The notes: generated from the sequence alone by a model not told the origin. Shown: positions 1 to 8,074, numbered from the stretch's first letter. The stretch is DNA of 37,819 nt from Bacteroidota bacterium (GCA_008933805.1 WBUH01000010.1:1-37819), one strand, 5' to 3'. Numbers and translations: made by a program.

Positions 1-64
1 GTCTATAGGTTATTTAGTAAAAAATCAAATATAAATAAATTGTTAACTTAACCAAGAAAAGGTC

Positions 65-96
65 GTTGACGAGGGTTTAAAAAATTAGTAACTTCG
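65..96 (+). promoter_or_regulatory. Probable promoter of tRNA-Leu
   Basis: GTTG at 65-68 is followed after 20 bases by TAACTTCG at 89-96. This matches the Bacteroidota pattern TTTG-N17-23-TAnnTTTG with one mismatch in each box. It ends 10 bases before the tRNA, which is a sensible distance. Motif match only. Confidence 0.45.
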
Positions 97-106
97 CACG
101 CTCACT

Positions 107-188
107 GCGGTCATGGTGAAATTGGTAGACACGCCATCTTGAGGGGGTGGTGCCTTCGGGTGTGGGGGTTCAAATCCCCCTGACCGCA
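107..188 (+). tRNA. tRNA-Leu (anticodon GAG)
   Basis: A complete class II tRNA fold can be drawn. The acceptor stem GCGGTCA (107-113) pairs with TGACCGC (181-187), and A188 is the discriminator base. The anticodon stem CCATC/GGTGG encloses the loop TTGAGGG, with anticodon GAG at 141-143, which reads CUC and CUU leucine codons. A long variable arm, typical of tRNA-Leu, precedes the T arm GGGGG-TTCAAAT-CCCCC (164-180). The 3' CCA is not encoded and must be added after transcription. Confidence 0.97.
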
Positions 189-205
189 CTCTTCTTATTT
201 TGTCT

Positions 206-535
206 ATGTCAACTGAAACATCCCCCGATTTTATCGCTTCAATAAATTATTTAACTGCCGATAAAGGTGGATTAAAAACTCCGTTATCCTCAGGATTTAG
301 GTGCAGGATTGCATTTGATTACATTGATAAGCAAGGCATTTGTGAGCAGGTTTTTGAACACCAAGAATGGATATTTCCGGGCGACACTGTGGAGGCAACC
401 GTTAAATTATCCGACACTGATTTATTCGCTAATAAACTTGGAGCAGGCACTTCGTTTGAATTACAATTAAATGAAAACACCGTGGGAACGGGTGTTATAT
501 TGCAATTACTAAATGACGAATTAGTGAAAAAATAA
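206..535 (+). CDS. Small protein resembling the EF-Tu C-terminal domain
   Basis: This 109-residue protein has no signal peptide or membrane segment. It resembles the third (beta-barrel) domain of elongation factor Tu: an early run like ASINYLTADKGG, then a GFR...AFDY strand pair, then FPGDTVEATVKL, which is a PGD-type turn followed by a strand. Free-standing proteins of this sort occur in Bacteroidota, and their role is unknown to me. I chose ATG at 206 over an in-frame TTG at 200, because the TTG adds only two residues. The gene starts 18 bases after the tRNA, so co-transcription with the tRNA is possible. It has no GTPase domain, so it cannot act as a translation factor by itself. Confidence 0.7.
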   Translation: MSTETSPDFIASINYLTADKGGLKTPLSSGFRCRIAFDYIDKQGICEQVFEHQEWIFPGDTVEATVKLSDTDLFANKLGAGTSFELQLNENTVGTGVILQLLNDELVKK

Positions 536-546
536 CAAAAATTTAT

Positions 547-633
547 CGTCATTGCGAGGTCTCCCGAAGCAATCCCTCCGAACTGTACAAACGGATTGCT
601 TCGTCAGCCGAGGACGGCTTTCTCGCAATGACG
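547..633. repeat. Nested palindromic intergenic repeat (GTCATTGCGAG type)
   Basis: CGTCATTGCGAG (547-558) and CTCGCAATGACG (622-633) form a perfect 12-bp terminal inverted repeat. Inside it, GAAGCAATCC (566-575) and GGATTGCTTC (593-602) form a perfect 10-bp stem, and AGCCG/CGGCT (606-610/615-619) form a third small hairpin. The whole 87 bases can fold into a branched structure. Elements with this terminal sequence are dispersed between genes in many bacterial genomes and behave as REP- or MITE-like repeats. Only one copy lies in this window. Confidence 0.85.
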
Positions 634-670
634 AGCATCCGTATACATTTTTTGTTAAAAAGATATAAAT

Positions 671-704
671 AGAACGGGCATTGCCTAATAACAATGCCCG
701 TTCT
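671..704 (-). terminator. Rho-independent terminator of the 725-2482 gene
   Basis: AGAACGGGCATTG (671-683) pairs perfectly with CAATGCCCGTTCT (692-704) around an 8-base loop. Read on the minus strand, the stem is followed by an AT-rich tract that includes TTTTT. It lies just after the stop codon of the minus-strand gene. Confidence 0.8.
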
Positions 705-724
705 ATAAACAAACTAAAAATCAA

Positions 725-2482
725 TTATTTAACTAATAAGGTTAAGTTTTTATTAAAATCAATCCCTGTTATTTTAACTATATAAGTTCCTTGCGCCATG
801 TTAATACCTGAAATATTAATTGGCAAACGATTGTCGCCGCTGCTAAGATGTTGCATACCGCTGTAGTATTGCTTGCCCAACATATCATAAATGGCCACCT
901 CAACATCCACAGGCACTTCGGTGTTCACTTCTAACAACAATGCCGATGCACCTTGTGGTACAGGGTTTGGACTCATTTTGGCCTCACGGTCGGCTTTCTC
1001 CTCTAAAGGTGCTACTTTGGCGTTGCTTCCCCCAGGAATGCTTGTATTGAAGCACATTGGTACTACTGTTGGGAATGGTGTTGGTGTTACATTTAAGCTT
1101 CCGCCAACTGCAATAACATTTGGTATGGGGTTAGTCGGAACAGGAATAAAAAGCGGAGGAGGTATCAACTGTAGTATGGGTAACTGTAAATCTTCATTAC
1201 AGCCTGATTGACCATTAAAATACGACTTAACATGATGAAAGTCCATATTTGTTGACATGGCAGTGGGGGTCAAATTTGCAAAGGTGCTCAATCCATCGCT
1301 ACCTGTTCCATCGTAGCCATCCAAATCCACCCCTACACCCGGAAATGGGTTTCCGTATGTAAACTGTCCTACAGGGTTTAAGTTAACATCTAACTTATAA
1401 ACCATGGCATCCGTTCTGAGCATATTACCATCTGTGGCAGTTCCTGCTACATAAAATTCAGCCATGCCGGGGGGCGTTACGGAAGTTCGTGTGTATATAT
1501 CTGAAGGTTCAACATTTGTGGGATTTCCCAAAGTATTATTATACTGCATTACCGTACCCCAAACAGGTGGAGCAGGAGGCGGTATAATTAACATTGTTAG
1601 CACATCCCTTTGACCAAAAAAATCGAAATTACCACAGGTAGCAAATAAGCCCGTAGCTGTTGAAAAGTGAATTGCTTTTAAGTCTTCGTTAAATCCCCAA
1701 TCATATATCAAGCTTGGCCCCAACCATCCGCCTGTGGTTATATCAAGCAACATATAAAAGCCATCATCGCCAATAGTAAATCCTGGCGCTGTTGATTTCC
1801 CAACCACACCCAGCCATCCCGAAGCCGGCAACAATGCACAATCGTGTGCCCGAACATTAATGGCAGGAGTAAATCCTGTTGCATGGTCATAATAGGTTGA
1901 CCAATTAATAGTGCCGGTGGCTATATCAAAACTATAAGCGAATGGGTATTCTTGAGCGATAGTAAAGTTATTATCAATAATGGTACCCACAACAATAGCA
2001 TCCATATTGGTTAAATCATTAACTACCACATGGGCTATCAGAGCCGTTTGACCCGCAGTAGTTGGAGCGTGCAATGCAATAAAGGTTGGATTACCCATAG
2101 GATCTAAATTAAGATAGGCTAATCCGTTGGTGTTACCGCTCACTTCAACAACAATACCAAAGCCTGTTGCCCCGGGGATTTCGAAAGAACGTGCCCTTCC
2201 TGCCAGCAGGTTAAAACTGCCGTCGTCAATTAAGTAATTGTTTGCAAAGTTTGGAGCAAAAAAGGGTGCCCCGTTTACATCGGTTCTTACTGCTGTTAGC
2301 GGCATCGTTCCCGAGCTTGTCAACGAATTTCCCACCATAAAATGGCCAAAACCCAGCACATTGGTATTAAACCCGTGCGTAAGCTGATCATGGTCGTTAG
2401 GAATACCGTAGTTACGCTGGAAGAATTGAGCGTTAGTGCTTACATACAGTAGCACTGCTGCAATTAGTAGAAGTTTTTTCAT
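725..2482 (-). CDS. Secreted protein with T9SS type A sorting domain
   Basis: The 585-residue product begins with a signal peptide (MKKLLLIAAVLLYVSTNA, then QFFQ). It ends in a domain of about 80 residues with the layout of a T9SS sorting signal: SPNPVPQGA near residue 503, then IYDMLGKQYYSG, GTYIVKITG and a final LTLLVK. The body (about 20-480) is rich in G, T, N and P, has repeated short beta-type motifs and two proline-rich stretches (for example IIPPPAPPVWG), and I recognise no catalytic domain. The protein should be exported by Sec, then moved across the outer membrane by T9SS and anchored or released. It is divergent from the OmpA-like gene and has its own terminator. The specific function is unknown. 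Confidence 0.88.
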   Translation of the reverse strand: MKKLLLIAAVLLYVSTNAQFFQRNYGIPNDHDQLTHGFNTNVLGFGHFMVGNSLTSSGTMPLTAVRTDVNGAPFFAPNFANNYLIDDGSFNLLAGRARSFEIPGATGFGIVVEVSGNTNGLAYLNLDPMGNPTFIALHAPTTAGQTALIAHVVVNDLTNMDAIVVGTIIDNNFTIAQEYPFAYSFDIATGTINWSTYYDHATGFTPAINVRAHDCALLPASGWLGVVGKSTAPGFTIGDDGFYMLLDITTGGWLGPSLIYDWGFNEDLKAIHFSTATGLFATCGNFDFFGQRDVLTMLIIPPPAPPVWGTVMQYNNTLGNPTNVEPSDIYTRTSVTPPGMAEFYVAGTATDGNMLRTDAMVYKLDVNLNPVGQFTYGNPFPGVGVDLDGYDGTGSDGLSTFANLTPTAMSTNMDFHHVKSYFNGQSGCNEDLQLPILQLIPPPLFIPVPTNPIPNVIAVGGSLNVTPTPFPTVVPMCFNTSIPGGSNAKVAPLEEKADREAKMSPNPVPQGASALLLEVNTEVPVDVEVAIYDMLGKQYYSGMQHLSSGDNRLPINISGINMAQGTYIVKITGIDFNKNLTLLVK

Positions 2483-2506
2483 AAAAACGCAATTTGGTTA
2501 GTACAA

Positions 2507-2537
2507 TAAAGATACTAATTGATTGATAAAAAACAAG
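2507..2537 (-). promoter_or_regulatory. Possible promoter of the 725-2482 gene
   Basis: On the minus strand CTTG (2537-2534) is followed after 19 bases by TATCTTTA (2514-2507). This is close to the Bacteroidota consensus, with one mismatch in each box, and would give a 5' leader of roughly 20 bases. Motif match only. Confidence 0.35.
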
Positions 2538-2613
2538 ATACCAACCAAAACGTTTATCGAAAAAAAATTAAACAATCATTGTATCTAACCCCTCTTACGA
2601 TTATTATAGAAGT

Positions 2614-3897
2614 ATGAAAGTACCAGCCTTGTTTTTTGCCCTTTTTCTTTCCACCACGGCTTTGTTGGCACAGCAATCAACCATTAAGACAAGTATTTAT
2701 TTTGAGGTTGATACGTTTACCCTCAGCAAGGAGCATCAAAAGCGCCTCGACAAAGTTACCGATACACTAAAAAAACTGAACATACAGGAAATTGTATTGC
2801 GGGGTAATACTGATGCTGATGCAGACAGTATATACAACATTCGTCTTTCGGTTAAAAGGGTAACCTCAGTCAAAAACTATTTGGTAGCAAAAGGAATTGA
2901 CATATCAAAAATTAAGGCGGACTACTATGGTGAAAACAAACCTATATCGGATAATGAAACTGAGACCGGTAAACAGAAAAACAGACGAGTAGATATAATT
3001 GCCAGTACACTAAATAATAAAGTAATAGAAATCACTACAATTGTTCAAGATTCAATTTCGGCAATCACAGAAATAAGGGATACCTGCGGTTTTGATACTA
3101 CCTTCACGCTTCCGAACGGAACCATTGTGATAATGAATCGTTGTGAACTGTTAGAACAATTGCAATGTGGAGGGATTAAAATAACTGAATTTATACAGCC
3201 TCAAACTCTTCGTGATTCAGCAATATACACCATGGATGTTAATGGTAATACTCTTATCTCTGGAGGAATGCTTGAATTTAAAACATGTAATGGTTTATGC
3301 TTACAACACCCTATAACATTTCTCATTAAAGTTAAGGAAGATTGTGAACCTCCTTGCACAATGAGCCTTTGGGAAGAAACTACAGCTTGGAAACCCTTAA
3401 AGAACACTTCCGTCAAAACAGTATTTCATAATGGAAAAAAATATCTTGAATTCAAAATTACTTGTCCAGGCTTTTTCAACCTAGATTGTAGCTACAGTAT
3501 GCAGAACTTAACAATAAAGATACCAAGGAAATATCAGCTATTAGAGGTAAGAGTTACCAATGATTGTCCAATGTGGTCATATAAAACAACAATAAACACC
3601 AACGAGAAAACACATAAAGTAAAAATCTGCATTATTTGTCAACCAACGGACAGTATAAAAAATAATTATATTTATGTAAAAGCAATTTCTCCTAAAGGAG
3701 ACACAGTAATAGTAAATCATAAAAGAGTACACAACCTCTCTTTCAGATATAAACTGTTTCCTGGACATAAATGTCGAGGACCAAAACAAAAAGAACCTTG
3801 TCCCAACATCTTATATTATTTTGGAAGAGGAAAATCAAAGATTAAAATCCGAGAAAAGGATTTTGACATTATCATACCCAGAAAAAAACAAAACTAA
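2614..3897 (+). CDS. OmpA-like envelope protein with long Cys-rich C-terminal region
   Basis: A signal peptide (about 1-19, ...STTALLAQ) leads directly into an OmpA C-terminal-like domain at about 24-130. Its peptidoglycan-binding residues are visible: Asp67 in GNTD and Arg82 in LSVKR have the 15-residue spacing of the D271/R286 pair of A. baumannii OmpA. The domain closes with GKQKNRRVDI. The remaining 300 residues match nothing I know; they contain about 14 cysteines in scattered or paired positions (LCLQ, EPPCT, KICIIC) and a basic end. The usual order, with a barrel or other module before OmpA, is reversed here. No sorting domain is present, so the protein probably stays in the periplasm on peptidoglycan. 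The 3' half is noticeably A+T-rich. Confidence 0.85.
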   Translation: MKVPALFFALFLSTTALLAQQSTIKTSIYFEVDTFTLSKEHQKRLDKVTDTLKKLNIQEIVLRGNTDADADSIYNIRLSVKRVTSVKNYLVAKGIDISKIKADYYGENKPISDNETETGKQKNRRVDIIASTLNNKVIEITTIVQDSISAITEIRDTCGFDTTFTLPNGTIVIMNRCELLEQLQCGGIKITEFIQPQTLRDSAIYTMDVNGNTLISGGMLEFKTCNGLCLQHPITFLIKVKEDCEPPCTMSLWEETTAWKPLKNTSVKTVFHNGKKYLEFKITCPGFFNLDCSYSMQNLTIKIPRKYQLLEVRVTNDCPMWSYKTTINTNEKTHKVKICIICQPTDSIKNNYIYVKAISPKGDTVIVNHKRVHNLSFRYKLFPGHKCRGPKQKEPCPNILYYFGRGKSKIKIREKDFDIIIPRKKQN

Positions 3898-3909
3898 AGC
3901 CCCATAGAG

Positions 3910-4548
3910 CTACAACGTAACAAAACCAAACTCTCTGATAAAGGTATCCCCCTCGATACTTTGGTTTTTAATAGCGTTTTGCGGGGCATCTTTATCGGTA
4001 ATGGATAATGTACCCAACCCATCAAAAGTGCCCGTGTAAGTTCCAAAATCAGTAGTTGCAAAGCTATCAGCCAATGTGGTGTTTGATTTTTTTTCTCTTC
4101 CAACAGCCGGTTGTTTAATAAATATTGTATCGTACACTTTTACTTCTTTGGCAGGCAGTTGATTTTCGATATACACGGTATCACGTTGCAACACCGTTTG
4201 TGTACCTTTGTTTGTGGGTGGGTTATTAACCAATAAAAATCCCATATAACCTACAGCTAACAATAAAATTGCCGCAGCAGCTTGCCACAGGCGTAGTGGT
4301 AAAAGTATCGGCATATTCTTTTTTCCGTATTTTTCATCAAACCTATCCGTTAGAGCCACAAAAACATTGGTAATTTTTGCTTCAGGCTGGGTCGCAAAAA
4401 ACTGTCTCGCTTCCGCAGCCGCCAAATGCAACTGTGTATATTCAACCTTATCTAAATGCTGCAATACTTCCTGCTTTTGTTCAGCAGTGAGAACTTCATA
4501 AGGAATATGCTCTATCCAATCATATATATGAGCGGGAATATTTTCCAT
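3910..4548 (-). CDS. Probable anti-sigma factor (single-pass membrane protein)
   Basis: The 212-residue product has an acidic, helical N-terminal region of about 75 residues (cytosolic), one membrane helix at about 88-107 (AAAILLLAVGYMGFLLV), and a polar C-terminal region of about 100 residues that should lie in the periplasm. This is the topology of anti-sigma factors that hold ECF sigma factors at the membrane. Its start lies 4 bases after the sigma factor stop, so the two are co-transcribed and probably translationally coupled. I see no clear zinc-binding anti-sigma motif, so the role rests on topology and gene order. It is convergent with the OmpA-like gene, with a gap of 12 bases. Confidence 0.7.
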   Translation of the reverse strand: MENIPAHIYDWIEHIPYEVLTAEQKQEVLQHLDKVEYTQLHLAAAEARQFFATQPEAKITNVFVALTDRFDEKYGKKNMPILLPLRLWQAAAAILLLAVGYMGFLLVNNPPTNKGTQTVLQRDTVYIENQLPAKEVKVYDTIFIKQPAVGREKKSNTTLADSFATTDFGTYTGTFDGLGTLSITDKDAPQNAIKNQSIEGDTFIREFGFVTL

Positions 4549-4552
4549 AATT

Positions 4553-5134
4553 TTAACTATTAGGGTTAAAGTGGGGTATTTTTTTAGCTATTCGCTTTAG
4601 GAGATAATAAATGCCTGATTTAACAGTTCCCTCAGGGCAATCCATTATTTCAGCTATTTCTTTTATTGATAACTCTTGTTGAAACCGTAACGTAATTATC
4701 AATTGTTCTTTCTCACTAAGCTCGGTATATATTTTATTTAATTCTGTTGCAAAAAGCGAAGCATCCATTTTTGCAACGTAGGCAGGGTTGTACATTGTTT
4801 CCTGTTGTTTACCTGCATCTGTTGCCAAACGAGCTCTGTTAGCACTGTTTCGCAATTCGTTTAAACACATATTTTTAGCCAATGTATACACCCAAGTGCT
4901 AAACTTTTTGGTGGTATCAAACCGTTCGGGTTTTTCAATTATCTGTACAAAAATATCGTGTAAAAAATCGCTGGCTTTCTCGGCATCGTACTGCAATATT
5001 TTAAGCATAAAATAGTGCAGCTTTTTATCATACCTGTTGTATAACTCATTAAAAGCCGCTTTAACGCCTTTACCGACAAGGCCCATAAGTTCCTCATCGG
5101 TAAAATTGTTGTATGTTTTATTAAATAAACCCAA
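4553..5134 (-). CDS. RNA polymerase ECF-type sigma-70 factor
   Basis: The 193-residue product has the two-domain ECF layout. Region 2 spans about 26-97 and includes the core-binding stretch around DFLHDIFVQIIEKPERFD and the -10-recognition helix around FSTWVYTLAKNMCLNELR. Region 4 spans about 138-187, with a helix-turn-helix in LSIKEIAEIMDCPEGTVKSG. It lacks regions 1.1 and 3, as expected for ECF factors. It directs RNA polymerase to a subset of promoters, probably under control of the membrane protein encoded 4 bases downstream. It starts 3 bases after the stop of the upstream gene (5138-6310), so all three genes form one operon. Confidence 0.93.
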   Translation of the reverse strand: MGLFNKTYNNFTDEELMGLVGKGVKAAFNELYNRYDKKLHYFMLKILQYDAEKASDFLHDIFVQIIEKPERFDTTKKFSTWVYTLAKNMCLNELRNSANRARLATDAGKQQETMYNPAYVAKMDASLFATELNKIYTELSEKEQLIITLRFQQELSIKEIAEIMDCPEGTVKSGIYYLLKRIAKKIPHFNPNS

Positions 5135-5137
5135 GGC

Positions 5138-6310
5138 TTATTTCTTAAAATATTTTTTCACCTCATTTTCTTCGTCAGTGCCTTCAACAATTTTCAGCAC
5201 TCTTTGTTTCACTCCATCAGCCAGTTGCACCTGTCCTGCAAGCATATAATGGTCGTAAAGTTTCACCATCGGCACCACATAATTGGTATTTATATGCTTT
5301 ACAAAATCTATAGAAATATCGGCTACAAAGTATCTATCAAGGTAATCAAGTGCATAGTTTTGCTCAAAGTTTTTCTTTAGTAAGGCTGTATTATCAAGTG
5401 CTGTTTTACTATACTCGTAAGCAAGTCCTGTAAGATAAAGGTTGGCCGCATTTGTCTCCAGCATTTTACCTTCACACTCATTGCTGGCAGTTAATGCCAA
5501 ATACACGGGGCGGTTTGTTTCGTTAGCTGTCAGTATTTCCAATAATTCATTTCTGAATTTTGCTCCCAATTCGCCCGACGCAGAAGGATCGTATGTTAGC
5601 GGCGCAACTCCCAACTCTTTAAATAACTTATCCCTGTATTCTTTAATCATTATCAGGCTGGTATTAATTACTGCAATATCTTTTCTAAAACCTTTCTCTG
5701 CCTGCAAAATCCATATCGGGTAAGTATCATTATCTCCGGTAGTTATTAAAATTGCATTTTCTTTTAAACCGGCCATCACATTGTAATTATAATTAAGCAT
5801 ACCTGCCGATGTTTCACCTGATGTAAACCAAAGCTTTGCATACTTGTCCCGCTTTGCAATATCGCGGCTTATCTCGCCCCAATTTATCATATCAGAACAT
5901 AACATAGGGTTATCAGGTTGTAGCTCCGCTGCTTTTTGCAAGTAGTTAACTTTACTCATATCTCCTAAGCCTACTGATATCCAGCGCGCCAAATTATATT
6001 CAAAGCTACTGGGCACAGCCTTTTCCATATCATTTACGATACCGTGTAAATAGCTGCCCTTTTCTTCATTCGTACGTTTGTCTGTAGTATCAAGTCGTAC
6101 CAGCACCCTACAAACTCTAAAGTAGTTAAGCCACGCATTTGCATTGGTTTGGCTTTTATCTATTTCACCCTTCCATAGTTTCTGTTGTTGCCTGTACCAA
6201 TCAATTGATTTACGCACCTTTGCATAGCTATGTATAGTTTCAGGGGTTTGTGCAATAACTGTGCTATGCAGCACTGCTAATAAAAAAATTACTTTTAATA
6301 CTGTTTTCAT
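5138..6310 (-). CDS. Periplasmic protein with a DUF2723-C-terminal-like segment
   Basis: The 390-residue product has a signal peptide (about 1-20, ending in STVIAQ) and no later membrane helix. Residues 85-165 are helical and TPR-like (YLQKAAELQPDNPML). Residues 186-219, around AILITTGDNDTYPIWILQ and KDIAVINTSLI, closely resemble the soluble C-terminal part of the large Bacteroidota DUF2723 membrane proteins, in which a similar GDNDTFPLWY...VRVVNLSLL run occurs. That resemblance is from memory. The membrane part of DUF2723 is absent, so this is a free periplasmic version. It is the first gene of an operon with an ECF sigma factor and a probable anti-sigma factor (gaps of 3 and 4 bases), which suggests it either senses the inducing signal or is the main target. 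Confidence 0.72.
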   Translation of the reverse strand: MKTVLKVIFLLAVLHSTVIAQTPETIHSYAKVRKSIDWYRQQQKLWKGEIDKSQTNANAWLNYFRVCRVLVRLDTTDKRTNEEKGSYLHGIVNDMEKAVPSSFEYNLARWISVGLGDMSKVNYLQKAAELQPDNPMLCSDMINWGEISRDIAKRDKYAKLWFTSGETSAGMLNYNYNVMAGLKENAILITTGDNDTYPIWILQAEKGFRKDIAVINTSLIMIKEYRDKLFKELGVAPLTYDPSASGELGAKFRNELLEILTANETNRPVYLALTASNECEGKMLETNAANLYLTGLAYEYSKTALDNTALLKKNFEQNYALDYLDRYFVADISIDFVKHINTNYVVPMVKLYDHYMLAGQVQLADGVKQRVLKIVEGTDEENEVKKYFKK

Positions 6311-6381
6311 TTGTTACGGTTTTGTAGATTATACCCGCAAGTGCTATCACAGGTTCAAAAAAAATTTACGCTGGTTTTAAA

Positions 6382-6389
6382 TATATTTG
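6382..6389 (+). promoter_or_regulatory. -7-type promoter element upstream of the bestrophin gene
   Basis: TATATTTG is a perfect match to the Bacteroidota -7 element TAnnTTTG. No good -33 TTTG lies 17-23 bases upstream, so support is partial. Its last three bases are the in-frame TTG at 6387, which argues against that TTG as a start codon. Confidence 0.35.
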
Positions 6390-6407
6390 GAGAAAACAAC
6401 CCTTTTT

Positions 6408-7427
6408 ATGCACGCAGGTCGCCATTATAGCATCAAAGAAGTTTTATACTGGACCCGTAGGGATATTATTGTAATAATAATATTATCGGCCATACCCGCT
6501 ACATTGTACGATGTGTTCGACATTAAATGGCTGAATATACCGTGGCTGCCTATTGCACTTATTGGTACCGCCGTGGCCTTTATCATCGGTTTTAAAAACA
6601 ATGCTACGTATGGCCGCACCTGGGAGGCACGACAAATATGGGGAGCTATTGTAAATAGCAGCCGCACTTGGGGTATTATGGCTAAGGATTTTGTCACAAA
6701 TAATCATGCAAAATCACCGGTAAGCGGAGAGGAACTAAAGCAAATACAACAATGGTTAATATACAGACACATTGCCTGGCTTACAGCCCTGAGATTTCAA
6801 TTGAGACAACCCAGAAAGTGGGAAAACCTGAATGTAAACTACAATGCTGAATACCGCAGTAATTACAGCATCCCTGAGCTTGAGAACAACTTGGAAGACG
6901 AGCTGGCTAAAGTATTACCGCCGGAAGAGATTCAACTGATTCTTAGCAAACAAAATCCAGCAGCGCAACTAATTACACTACAATCGGAAGTATTGGGCAA
7001 ATTAAATACAGCAGGACTAGTAGATGATTTGCGCCATGTGGAAATGCAGAACATGCTGAAAGACTTTTTTGACCAACAAGGTAAGTGCGAGCGCATAAAA
7101 AACTTCCCTTATCCACGCCAGTTTGCTACACTCAACTTATACTTTGTTCGTTTGTTCATCATTCTTGTTCCGTTTGGAATGCTAAAAGAGTTTGAGAAAA
7201 TAGGCGAGAACTATATCTGGCTTACTGTTCCATTCAGCGCGTTGGTTTGCTGGGTGTTTAATACCATGGAGAAGATAGGAGAAGTAACCGAAAATCCTTT
7301 TGAGGGAACACCCAACGATGTTCCCATATCAGCACTTAGCCGCACCATAGAAATTGACCTTAGGGAAATGCTTGGAGAGACGGATTTGCCTCCAAAAATT
7401 GAGCCTATGCACAATATCTTGATGTAA
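6408..7427 (+). CDS. Bestrophin family (UPF0187-like) anion channel protein
   Basis: The product is about 339 residues, near the usual size for bacterial bestrophins. N-terminal features match the family: YWTRRDIIVIIILSAIP leads into the first helix, and a second helix ends in the conserved stretch GFKNNATYGRTWEARQIWG. A later membrane pair lies around LNLYFVRLFIILVPFGM and WLTVPFSALVCWVF, and the family-typical ENPFEGTPNDVP follows. Bacterial bestrophins form pentameric ion channels in the inner membrane. I chose ATG at 6408; the in-frame TTG at 6387 overlaps a -7 promoter-like element. The stop overlaps the start of the next gene by one base (TAATG), so the two are translationally coupled. 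Confidence 0.9.
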   Translation: MHAGRHYSIKEVLYWTRRDIIVIIILSAIPATLYDVFDIKWLNIPWLPIALIGTAVAFIIGFKNNATYGRTWEARQIWGAIVNSSRTWGIMAKDFVTNNHAKSPVSGEELKQIQQWLIYRHIAWLTALRFQLRQPRKWENLNVNYNAEYRSNYSIPELENNLEDELAKVLPPEEIQLILSKQNPAAQLITLQSEVLGKLNTAGLVDDLRHVEMQNMLKDFFDQQGKCERIKNFPYPRQFATLNLYFVRLFIILVPFGMLKEFEKIGENYIWLTVPFSALVCWVFNTMEKIGEVTENPFEGTPNDVPISALSRTIEIDLREMLGETDLPPKIEPMHNILM

Positions 7428-8074
7428 TGAAGTGCGGGGTAACAGCATTATTTCTTTTACTGGTTTTTACGGCCTGCAAAAACAACACTGAAGTAAAAAC
7501 CTTAGGTAACGACAGCTTTTTAGCCGCCTTATCCGATTCGTTGACTGAACTCCCCCTTTTGACTGAAACAGACACGGCAGATGAACTTGAAGAATCTATT
7601 ACAAGTCCATTATTAACCGACGACGCTTTTACATTGTTTGAGAAACAACTTACAAAAGCTTACGGGGACACAATTTACAAGGCATTTATACCCTACGAAA
7701 GAGCCCTCGACAGTTGCGGATGGCTGGCTGATACTAGTGGCAAAGCATATCTGGCTTTGCTTGAAAGCATAATTAAAACCAATAATCTTAGATTAACTGA
7801 CAGTTGCAGCAATTACATGACGGATGAAGAGATTTTTGCTTTTAGTAACTTGGTTTCAGCCTTTGTGAATACTGTAAATGATGTTTCATCAGAACGAGAT
7901 AAGCACTCGGTAGGATTTGCTTTAGGAAACAGTATTAAACGGGTAGTGAGGAATAAAAACTTTAGCACAAAGCTGTTGATTGACGAAATCACCGACACGC
8001 TGGGCAAACCCCATTTCAACAAAAAGATTTGCAGGATAGCAGCTGTTTGTTATTTGGTGAGCATGGTCATATAA
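7427..8074 (+). CDS. Predicted lipoprotein of unknown function
   Basis: The 215-residue product has a lipoprotein signal peptide with Cys17 in the lipobox FTAC, followed by polar residues. The mature part is acidic and mostly helical, with threonine- and leucine-rich stretches near the start (SDSLTELPLLTETDTADELEES). I recognise no domain. Its ATG overlaps the stop codon of the bestrophin gene, so it is co-expressed and may act with that channel at the envelope, although no shared role is known to me. There is no clear terminator after it. Confidence 0.8.
   Translation: MKCGVTALFLLLVFTACKNNTEVKTLGNDSFLAALSDSLTELPLLTETDTADELEESITSPLLTDDAFTLFEKQLTKAYGDTIYKAFIPYERALDSCGWLADTSGKAYLALLESIIKTNNLRLTDSCSNYMTDEEIFAFSNLVSAFVNTVNDVSSERDKHSVGFALGNSIKRVVRNKNFSTKLLIDEITDTLGKPHFNKKICRIAAVCYLVSMVI

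Noticed and set aside
200-205. TTG start at 200 for the EF-Tu-like gene
   Set aside because: The ATG at 206 is in frame two codons later and is the more usual start codon.
521-724. 67-codon minus-strand frame
   Set aside because: It runs through the palindromic repeat and the terminator hairpin and has no coding features; it is a by-product of those structures.
6328-6358. TTGAAC-N19-TATAAT on the minus strand upstream of the 5138-6310 gene
   Set aside because: It resembles an E. coli sigma-70 promoter, but Bacteroidota housekeeping sigma does not favour this form and the spacing is long; probably chance in A+T-rich DNA.
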